NCBI GenBank assembly: GCA_021767625.1
Contig: JAASTB010000024.1
Location: 1 to 14,724, forward strand
Origin: Wenzhouxiangella sp.
GTDB taxonomy: Bacteria; Pseudomonadota; Gammaproteobacteria; Xanthomonadales; Wenzhouxiangellaceae
Length of the DNA stretch: 14,724 bases
Reading direction: 5' to 3'
The translations under genes were made by a program, and so were the position numbers. How positions within the stretch are numbered: the first letter of the stretch is position 1; the number at the start of each line of letters is the position of its first letter. Shown piece after piece: positions 1 to 9,500 of the stretch. Below the pieces are notes generated by a model, which saw only the letters and a list, made by a program, of their open reading frames with translations, searched no databases and had not been told where the DNA came from.

Positions 1-1741
1 ACGCATTGGCAATGCCGTCCACCTCGTTGCCGAGCGGGTCGATATCTCCACTCGCAAGGTTCTGTCGGTACAACAACTGTCCCGTTACAGCATCGCGGGA
101 GAAAACCACGACCTGCCCGGGGCCGGCCGCAGCAGCGACGTATACATTGGCGCCGTCGTGCGAGACGACCACGGCCCTTGGTCCGTCCAGGCCTTCGATG
201 GCGTCGGTCAGGGTGGGTTCCGGGTCGTCCCCGTCGAAGAGCACCTGGCTGACACTGAGCTCGCCGTAGGTCGGGGAGCCGTCGTCGGCGTCGCGCTCGA
301 AGGTCACGATCGCATCGTCGGCCTGGGCGACAGCGTAGACGTGCGCGCCGTCGTCGGAAACCGTCAGCCCGGCAAAGCCGTTGACGCCGTCGATGGCGCG
401 GTCGCTGGAAGTATCGACCAGGAAATCGGTCACCGCCAGGGTCTGGACCGCCTGCAGGCGGCCGCTGTCGGCATTGCGCGAGAAGACGACGATCTCGTCG
501 GCGGTGCGCGAGGCCACATAGACCTGGCCGCCGTCGGGGCTGGCCACCGTGATGTCGGACGGATCGCTCATGCCTTCGACGGTGACGCCGTTCTCCTGCG
601 TTTCGACGTGCACCAGCGTCTGGACCGAGTCGACGATCAGCGCTCGGCCGCGGGCATCGCCCAGACTGGCCTGGACCGGGGCGCTGAGGTCAACGAAGAA
701 GTCGCGCGCCTGGTCGCTGCCGCCGTTGCCGAGCACGGTGACCGGAATCTGGCCGCTTTGCTGGCCGACGGCGAAGTTGAGCGTGCCGCTGTCGGCGACG
801 TAGTCGGTGCCGGCCGAGGCGCTGCCGTTGGCGGTCGCCCAGTCCACCGATACGGCCTGGTCCCATGGGCTGGACAGGCTCACGCGGAATACGGCCTGGC
901 GGGTGGAGCCCACCGGCGGCTCGACGACGGTGACGTCCTCGATGAACAGTTCGGGCAGCGTGTTGTCATCCATGATCACCGCCTCGCCCTGCCACTTGAA
1001 CAGCGCCACACCGTCGGAAGGATTGCTGATTTCCGCATAGAAACGGCGATTGCCGTCCGGGTCGTCGTTGCCGCAGACCTCGACTTCGACAGTGGTCGAG
1101 AGATTGCCGGGCTGAATGGTCCCGGATCCGAAATCATCCAGATAGTCGGCGCCGCCGCTGCAGTCGGCACCGCCAAGGGCGGCGTCGGCGTCGGCGCCGT
1201 CGCGTGTCGCCCAGTCGAAGGTGACGGGCTCTTCGAGCGCCTGAGGTATGGAGACGGTAAACGCGCCGACGGTGGTGGTGCCGGCATCACCTTCGGCGAT
1301 GTCGATGTCGTCGATGCTGAGTGCCACCAGGCCCTGAAGGCTTTCCGGGTCCAGGTCCATTCGACGGGCCATGCCCTGCTCACCGATCTCGATCATCGCC
1401 ACGGCCTGTGCATCGAGGTAGACCATCGCTTCGTCACCCGTGCGAGCCGTACCGGGAATTCGCGCCCCGGTGGAGTGCATCGGCACCCGCAGCGCGTACT
1501 GACTGCCCAGCGACGGATCCGAGTTGAGCTCGTAGCGAGCGATGGGATCGTCCCAATCGGGTATGTGCAGGGTCAGTTCGCCCTCGGCCACCGGTTCACC
1601 GAACCAGGTCACCTGTCCGTAGAGGACGTGATCCGGTTCGGAAATCGAAGCCTGCAAACCGCCGGATAGAAGTCCGGCGAGGATGAGCAGTGCTGGCGCG
1701 ATGTTCAGCCGGCCAGTTCGGCCGCGTGATGTCCCGGTCAT
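1..1741 (-). CDS. Secreted Calx-beta / beta-propeller surface protein, 3' end cut by window edge
   Basis: The frame is open from the ATG at 1741 to the window edge, giving 580 residues with the C-terminus missing. Residues 1-32 look like a Sec signal peptide (basic R6/R8/R11, hydrophobic core APALLILAGLL, likely cut near LQA-S). Residues 35-130 form a small beta domain (starts YGQVTWFGEPV, later YALRVP) of the kind found at the N-terminus of multidomain surface proteins. Two Calx-beta domains follow at about 138-260 and 264-372 (motifs FDWAT and VDWATANGSA, then TDYV). Domain 1 carries Cys194 and Cys223, a plausible disulfide. From about 377 there are YVTN/lactonase-like blades (SPDGGQVYVAS, SDDGAHVYAVA, SHDGANVYVAA, each followed by a 'VVFSR/TFERD' strand). 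The ATG lies 2 nt after the upstream stop with no clear Shine-Dalgarno sequence, so translation is probably coupled. Calx-beta domains usually bind Ca2+ and mediate adhesion; the role here is inferred. DUF11 repeats may follow beyond the window, as in the right-end gene. Confidence 0.9.
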   Translation of the reverse strand, partial: MTGTSRGRTGRLNIAPALLILAGLLSGGLQASISEPDHVLYGQVTWFGEPVAEGELTLHIPDWDDPIARYELNSDPSLGSQYALRVPMHSTGARIPGTARTGDEAMVYLDAQAVAMIEIGEQGMARRMDLDPESLQGLVALSIDDIDIAEGDAGTTTVGAFTVSIPQALEEPVTFDWATRDGADADAALGGADCSGGADYLDDFGSGTIQPGNLSTTVEVEVCGNDDPDGNRRFYAEISNPSDGVALFKWQGEAVIMDDNTLPELFIEDVTVVEPPVGSTRQAVFRVSLSSPWDQAVSVDWATANGSASAGTDYVADSGTLNFAVGQQSGQIPVTVLGNGGSDQARDFFVDLSAPVQASLGDARGRALIVDSVQTLVHVETQENGVTVEGMSDPSDITVASPDGGQVYVASRTADEIVVFSRNADSGRLQAVQTLAVTDFLVDTSSDRAIDGVNGFAGLTVSDDGAHVYAVAQADDAIVTFERDADDGSPTYGELSVSQVLFDGDDPEPTLTDAIEGLDGPRAVVVSHDGANVYVAAAAGPGQVVVFSRDAVTGQLLYRQNLASGDIDPLGNEVDGIANA

Positions 1742-1743
1742 GA

Positions 1744-3525
1744 TCAGTTACCCGAATAGGAATAGGTCGTGAAGAAAATGCGGATGTCGCTGACGCCCTC
1801 GCCGTCGCGCTCTTCCGTGTCTGGAATGAGCGCCCCCTCGATGAAGGTGTCGAGCCCCTCTTCCGGATCGGCCAGCAGGCTCCCGCCCGGAATGATGAGC
1901 ATCCACTCGCGGTTCCACACCGAGCGGCCGATCAGTCGGCTGTCGGCGATCACCTGCGTGTCGTCAAAGGGCTCGGTGAAATGATGCGCCCGGAACTGCG
2001 AGTAACGTCGAACCTCGTTGAAGGCGTTCGAAAGCGTGTCTGCCAGAGGCAGCCAGTTGGCGTTCTGCAGTTCCTGTGAGCCGATCGGGAACGGCACCGG
2101 CAAGACCTGGTCGATCACCTGCCAGTCGCGCGTTCGGAAGTCGTCGTACGACGGCGAGCGCAGCACGTCGGCCCCGGTCGGGAACAGGTAGATGCGCGGC
2201 GTCTCGCTGAGCGGCAGCCCCGCGTAATCGCGGAACCAGGTCCCGACCGAGCGCACGCGCGTCGAGAAGCGGGAAGCGTCATAGGCGCTGTCTCCCGGGC
2301 CCAGCGGCCAGTGGAAGAAGTTGAGCCCGAAGCTGACCGTGGTCGGAAACCGGAACACGAGCGCCGGCAGCGGCCCGGCCGATTCCGGCTGGGGCGGCCG
2401 CGCGAAGCGGCGGAACTCTTCGAGCTGCCACAGGTCCTCGACGCGGGCATTCTCCAGAATCCGCCGCCACTGTTCGTCGCCCTCGGGCGTGTCCTCGATC
2501 CGGAACAGCTCTCTCCTGAGCGAGAACCGGTTGGTCTCGACCTGGGGATTGTTGAAGCCCATCTGGCCCTTGAGCACCTCGAAATTGGCCGCCATCCGCC
2601 CGAGCGGGTCGGCCAGGCCACGCGATCCCGGCACCGGGTCGCCGCCGAGAATCTGGCCCAGGGACCGTTCACGCACGATGTCGGTGAGGAAACGGCGACC
2701 GGCGCGGCTGTCGCTGCCCAGCAGGTTGGTGTCGTAGTCGTACGCGGTCGCAGCGAGATAGGCGTAGCGGGCCGCCAGGTCGAAGGCGGCGCGATACTTC
2801 TGCAGCGCATCGTTGCGGAACACGCGGAAAGCCATGTCCTTGTAGCGATGCTCCTGCACCGCCGCGGCGCCGTTCTTGCGGAACTGCACCAGCTCGGCCA
2901 TGATCCGCTGCCCCTTGGCCAGTTCCTCGAGGTACTTGCGGTAGAGCTGCTGGATGGCCTCGGCGCGCGAGAACATCTCCATGCGCAGCAGCGGCTCGCG
3001 CCTGAGCATCTCGTCGAACTGGCCGCGCATGTTGAACAGCTCCAGGCGCGAGTCGAGCACCTGCGTTTCCAAAGCCGCCAGTTGCGAAACGTCCTGGGCG
3101 GTGGCCTCGGTCACGTTGGCCGCGATCTCCAGGCCTTCACCGATGGCGTCGGTCACCGAATTGACGCTCACGCTGGCCGTCTTCATCGTGCATCGCGCCA
3201 CCGACAGCGTGTCGCCGCCGGCGGCGACCCCGACGATGATCGACTTGGGAATGCATTCCGAGGAGCGATCCATGATCGCGGCAGCCAGGTTGCCGGCGGC
3301 CTTGACCGCCTTGGCGCTCTGGTTGAGCGTCTGAACGGCGATGTTGATCTGGTTGAGCGTTCGCCGCTCGTTGTTGGCGATCTGAAGCTGCTCGTTGCGC
3401 AGGTTGTAGGTCGCCTCGATCGTGTCGACCAGGTCGGAGATATCCGAACGCAGGTTCTCGTACTGCGTGATCGAGCGCTGCAGATCGATTCGCGCCATGA
3501 ACATGTCGTGGAGCACGTTCTGGAT
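1744..3525 (-). other. Coiled-coil hairpin and terminal beta-domain resembling the TcA C-terminus
   Basis: Residues 2190-2782 of the giant protein follow the order known from TcA subunits. First is a long amphipathic helix (about 2194-2275, e.g. LRNEQLQIANNERRTLNQI). A hydrophobic Gly/Ala-rich turn follows (SIIVGVAAGGDTL). A long descending helix (about 2313-2405) and a helical segment (RNDALQKYRAAFDLAARYA, then YLAATAYDYD) come next. A 'RGL...LGRM...ETNRFSLRREL' segment resembles the remembered TcA pattern KGLLAGE...LKRME...EITKHISL. The terminal beta-domain ends VSDIRIFFTTYSYSGN, close to the ISDVILH-RYTAR-GG end of TcA TcB-binding domains. The comparison is by eye from memory; no search was possible. 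Confidence 0.5.
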
Positions 3526-6500
3526 CGAGCCGGTGGCACGGCGCTGGCCGGTCCACTCCGGAGGTTTGCCGAACGTGAAACCGAACGCCGGTGAGTCATA
3601 CGTGACCATCTCGACGGTCAGGTCGTCGCCTTCCGGCGGCGGACCCAGGGCGCAACCGCTGCCCAGCGGCGAGGAGTCGCAATTGTCCTCCCAGAACGGG
3701 GCGTCCTCGTCGAAGCCGAAGTAATTCACGCCGCCCGGCAGGGGATCGTAGCTGGCGTCGAAGCGGTTGATCTCGACATCGCCCTCCACGTCGAAGCCTT
3801 CCAGCAGACCGGTGTCCTTTCCGGCCATCTCCAGTACGTCGATGTACTGGTAGTGGTAAACGTCAGGGCCGTCGTAACCGGCCGGATAGAGACCGCCGGG
3901 CCCGATATCGTCGGCATAGGGATAGCCGAATATCTCGATCAGGCGGTTCTTGTAGTTGCGTTCGTTGGCGCGGGAATTGGCCGCCAGGTCGTCGACGCTG
4001 TCCTGGTTGAAGCGCAGCATGCGGTTGAGCTGGTTGGCGAAATCCCAGACCTTTACGGCGTTCTCCAGGGCGCCGACCGCACGATCGTAGACCTGCTCGA
4101 AATGCGTCTTGCCGTAGCGATCGACCTGGATCGGGTCGATATCGAACGGCACGACGCCCTTGGCCAGGCCCAGGGGGTTCAACCCGCGGTCGGCCTGGTC
4201 GAGCTGCTGCTGGATGGCATCGAAGTTCGAGACGATTTCTTCCAGTTCCTCGACCGTCGTTCGATCCACCTTCTGGATGCCGAAGTTGCCCGGGTCGGGA
4301 TCCTCGTCGGGCAGGATCGCGTTGCCGACCACCCAGTCGAAGTAGGCGCCCTGCCCCGCCCGGCGAGCCCACTCGGACAGGCCCCAGGCGCGCTCGGCAT
4401 CGTCGTCCTTGTAGCCCTGCCACTGGGCCGCGGGGTCTTCCACGTAGAACTGCCGGTAGGTCAGGTTGACGATCTCGGCGCCGGTTCGCGCCTTGGCCGC
4501 GGCCACCTTGGCGAACTTGCGTTCATCGAAGAAATCGACCTGCACGGGCACGCCGGCAACCGGAACGGCCTCCTGTGTGGGCTCCCAGGTGAAGAAGGGA
4601 TGCTTGAGCAGCGAATAGTGGGTCTTCAGAGCCGTGAGGTACTGTCCCCAGGCATCGCCGTGACCCTGCGGATACTGAATGCGCGCATCGAACTCGTCGA
4701 TGACGCCGTCGGTATTCTTGTCGCCGATGTCGTAGTTGAGGGCATAGGCCGCCTCTCCGTCACCGGTCGTGAAGTTCCAGAACAGGCGGTTGTAGACCGG
4801 GGGTGCGGAAGTCGTGGCCTGCGAGTCGTCACGACCGCGCAGCAGCACCAGCTCTTCTTCCAGCACCGAAGCCAGCTGGTTCTGGAAGGGATGGACCGTC
4901 GGCGCCAGGCTGGCGAACTCGCCGCTGGTCAGCAAGCCCACGGTGGGATCCTGCGCGTCGGCATAGGCTTCGTTGCCGAGCAAGGCATAGAAGTCGACGA
5001 TCCGTGTGGCGACGTTGAGAATCGCCTTGTTGACCGGGCCGTAGTCGACCGGCGGCACGGCATTGACCGACAGGTCCATCGCCCGGCGCATCACCGTCGT
5101 GTAGGCCTCGATCAGGCCGATGTCGTTGAGCACCTCCGGATTCGAGGTCAGCGGAATGTCGCCCTCGTAGCGCTCCCCCAGCTGCGTGAGCATGCTCGCG
5201 TAGGTGTTGGTCGGGGAGGAATGGAAATCCTGGACGCGCGCCTCGAAGGGATTGAGCCGCTCGATGACGCGCTTGACCCAGCCCAGCCCGAGCTGGGCGC
5301 GCTGGTCGAGCGGCGTCGCACCGGGACTGCCCGCCCAGAGGCTCCATTCCGACTGGTTGTTGCAAACCGGCAGGCCGCGGTAGCGCGCCACGTACCAGTT
5401 GTCCGAAAGGGTCTGGATATTCGCGCCCTCGACGGTGATCTCGACCGCGCCCTGCGGGTCGTTGACCGGGAAACGCTGCCAGCCGTTGAGCTGTCCGGTT
5501 TCGGGTTCCGGCAGCGGGAAAGGCGGCGTGCCGTCCTGGTCGGGCTGGAAGTACCACTCGAATTCCAGCGCGTCCGGATCCCCGCCGAAGTCGCCGGAGT
5601 GACGCAGCGTCAGCTGCTCGTCGAAGATGTTGTCGGGCATGATGACGTTGAGCTGGCCCTGGTAGCTCGACAGGATGTCGGCCGGATCGGGCGGCGGCGG
5701 CTGGCGCAGGCAGTCGACGCGGATGATCTGGACGCTGACCGGGGCCGGGTTGAGCGTGGGGTCGTTGTTGAAGGCCAGCGTCACCCATCCGACGCTCTGC
5801 GTGGCGCCGGCGGTCAGAGCCGGCCGGACGCCCGTGGCCTTGTAGGGCTGCAGGAATCCGTCGCCCTGCGGGTCGTCGAAGGCCGCGAGCAGCTCGCCCC
5901 GGTCGACATCGCGCGACAGCGTGCACTGGCGCTCGCCGGTCTGCGGGTTGATCTGGCTCTCGACGCAGATCGTGTCGATCCCCTGGGGATTGCGCGTGAG
6001 GCGCAGCAAGGCCTCGACGGCCTCGGCCCATCCGCAGGGTTCGCCGGCGTCCTGGCAGGCGTTGGTGGAATCCTCCGCCTCGTCGTCGGCGCTGCCGTCG
6101 AGCACCTTCAGTTGTCGCGCCTCGCGGAAACTCATGATGTTGAGCATCAACAAGGGCTCACCGGCGATGGTGTCGTCGAAAACGCCGCTGAAGATCAACC
6201 GCTTGTTGAGCGGGTCGTAGCGAAGTCGTTCACGGATAGAGACCGGCAATTTGAGCAGACCGTCTGCGTCGCCGGTGATGATGCGCCAACCGGTTTCCGG
6301 ATCGAGCTGGCTGCCCAGGCCCGACAGGTTGTCGAGGTAGACGTAGCGCGGATTGAGCGGATCGATCAGCTGCACCAGGGTGTCTTCAGGCGCGGCGCCT
6401 CCGGAAGCATCCATCGCCTCGCGGTGCTCGTCGAAGACGACTTCGACGGCATCCTGCTGGTAGATGTTGGGCAGGCCGCGCTTCTGCTTGAGAAGGGTCT

Positions 6501-9500
6501 CACCGGGAATCAGCTGGGGCGGGTTCGACGGCCAGGTAAAGGTGTAGTTCACCGCCAGCGGTTCGTTGGGAGAGACCGTGCCGCCCTGCTCTTCGGGCAG
6601 GCGCGCCATCCACGGAATGCACTGGCCTTCCGTGGCATCGGGAAAGTCGTTGTTGGTGATGTCGTAGGAGAAGCCCGGCTGCAGGGGATACCAGAACAGG
6701 AGCGCGCCGTTGCCCGCCGACTTGCTCCACAAACCGTTCTTGTAGTCCTTGAAGAACGGCGGCGGGGGCTGCGGATCGTTGGCCGCCTGGCCCACGGCCA
6801 GCGTCTCGTCGCATCCCGGCAGCGTCGACAGGGGGTACGGCGGCGCCACGGCGGTGCCCGCCTCGCCGCCGTACTGGAACCCGTCGAAGCCGGCGCCAGT
6901 GGCAGTCACGTAGTAGGTCCGGAAGGCCCAGCGGCCCAGGTCCTCGCTCCAGTACTTGACCAGCACGTAAGGGTCGGTGGGCGCGGTGAAGTCGTCTCGC
7001 AGATTGATGCCGAAGTCGGCGCGCAGCGCGAACAGCGCCAGGATGCCGGTGCCGGTATTCGAGGGCGCGAAGAAGGCGTGCGTGGCGTTGGGGTTGTAAC
7101 CCGGCTCCGAGACCAGCGGCTGCTGGTAGATGCGCAGGTCCGGATACTGCTGCGGGCCCAGCGGCTCCTGGCCCAGCACCTCGCCGCCCTGCTCGCTGGC
7201 GATGATGATGCGATCGGGATCCAGGGGCCAGTCGGGGGCGTAGTGCATGGCGCGCTGCGGCCAGTAGATGCCCATGGCATTGCGCCGGTACCAGGCAACG
7301 ACCATTTCCTTTTCGGCGTCCTGAAGCCGGTTGGGCCGGACCTTGTTGACCGGAATGATGTGGCCGGTGCGCGACTGGCGATCATAAGCCGCATCGGCAC
7401 CCACGCCGTCGTAGAAGGCGTCCTCGTTGAGCACGTAACCGGTTCGGCCGATCTGGTTGTGGTAGGGCTCCACGATCGGCTCGCCGATATCCCAGCGAAT
7501 GTTATCGGCATAGTCCGGCGACTGGTTGGCGCGGAAGGTTCGCACGACCTCCACCGAAGCCGGGTGTTCGAAGGGGTCGGTGGTGGCGCCCTCGACGTAG
7601 AGCAAGACGGTAAAGCCGGGTCTCGAGGCCTTCATCACGCCGGCATTGACGCTGGCGTCGCTGGGCTGGGACTGCGGCACGAACTGGTTGACGAAACGGA
7701 AACCGCTGCCCGGCTCGTCCAGTTCGACCGGCGCACCGGCAATGTGGACCTGGTAACACTCGCTGTCGTTGGCCGGCGTGCAGGCATCGCCCGGCCAACT
7801 GGTTCGACCCACGGAAACGATCCGGTTACTGCTGCTCAAAGGCTCGTCGTCCACTCGCCAGTGGATCTCCACGCCGTCGATGGCGTCCAGGACCGTGAGC
7901 ACCGCTTCGTCGGCACCGGCGGGCTTGGCCCAGAAGAAGCGCGTGCCGATGGCGTCGGTCACCAGCTGACCGTCGATGTAGATCTCGGGCGCAGCCGCCT
8001 GCTCGTCGTTCTCGGCATTCGAAGGCGGCGTGACCGCCTCGCCGACAAGCCAGGTCTTGACCTCGAACCACACCCCGAGCAGGTCGAGGTTGGCGACGAA
8101 ACCGTTCTGTCCGGCCGCCGAGACCAGTTCCGCTTCCTGCCCGAACACGATGGAATCGGAAAACGCCCCCGTGACGTAGAGATTCGCCAAGCCGTCGGTC
8201 GCCAGGCTGGTCATGATCGAGTCGCCGCTGCCGCCGGCCTGTCCGGGGACGGCCGTCTCTGCGTTGTAGCGATCGCCGCCGGTCACCCACTGCGTGCTGC
8301 CGCTGTCGTCGACCAGCGAAACGAACAGGTCGCGGTCACCGGCCGACTGCAGGGTGCCGTCGGGTCCGCTCTTGAAGACTGCCGTGCCGGAGAAATGACC
8401 GGCGAGAAAAATATCCGTGCCGACACTGGCCAGTGCCGTGCCCTGCCCGCCGTCGGCCACCTCGATCCAGTCGGTGTCGCCCGAATTGGGATCGAGCTTG
8501 GCCACGGCGGCACCGACATCGGTGACCTGCTGGCTGTAGCCCCAGGGCGTGAAGGCAGCCAGGACGCGCCCGGCGATATAGGGCAGGCCGAGTTCGCTGA
8601 CGTGAATCGCGGCCACGGGAAACTCCGGTTCCACCGGGCGGGCCCATGACCACGTGGGGTTGGCGCTGGTGGGATTGCTCAGACGAGCGATGAACTGGCG
8701 ATCCTCGGGCTCCAGGTCGTTGCTGAACAGCAGTTCAGCGCCATCGGTCAGGGCAAAGTCATCGACCCACCATCCTTCTATGCCAACTTGCTGGCCCTCG
8801 CCCAGTCGCCAGCGGAAACGCACACTGCTCTCGTTGGCAATACTGTCGAGCGACACCGTCACGGGGTTGTAATCCGGCCAGTCCGGGCTCTGATGGCACC
8901 AGCCCTCACCGCCAATGGGATTGTCTTCCCAGCCGTTCCAGGAGCCGTTGTAGCCACCCGACTCGAACCACTCCGGCGGCACCCGACTCCAGTTGCTTCC
9001 GCCGTCGGTCGAGTAGGACAGGACGGCCAGGTCGTAGCAACCGTCCAGCCGGAATCGATGATTGAATCTCAGCTTCGGCTGCTGGATCGTCGTCAGATCG
9101 AAGTTCCGGTCGAGTTCAAGATCGCTTGCCCGAACACCTGGCTGGTTGGGAATGAAGAAACTGTTGGGCGGGCTCGAAGGCGTGTCGGTCGACTCCTGCC
9201 ACGGGCTTTCGGCAATGAACTCAGCCGGACTTCCCGGGGGGGTTGGCAGACTGGCACCGCCCAGATCGAGCGGCCCGTTGTGTCGGCCCACGACCATGAC
9301 CCGGCCCTGATCGACATCCAGGGAGGAAATGGCGGATGAGACGCCTCCGGCCACGCCAGAATTACTGGCCCACTGCCACACGCCGTCGGAATCCAGGGCG
9401 GCCAGATAGTGCTGGTCGTCCAGCGGCCCGCTGGAACAGCTGGATTGGCCCAGAAGAATGTTTTGGGCCTCGCTGGCACCAATTTCCGGGGAAGTGAAAC

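Noticed and set aside
158..1669. Plus-strand open frame of 503 codons near the left end
   Set aside because: It is antisense to the Calx-beta/propeller gene, whose minus-strand frame gives a signal peptide and recognisable domains. The plus-strand product shows no domain.
3853..8649. Plus-strand open frame of 1598 codons opposite the giant gene
   Set aside because: It lies wholly antisense to a clear coding gene. Its translation is low-complexity, rich in Val, Gly, Arg and Asp, with no recognisable domain. High GC and the rarity of TTA, CTA and TCA codons in the sense gene readily keep this antisense frame open.
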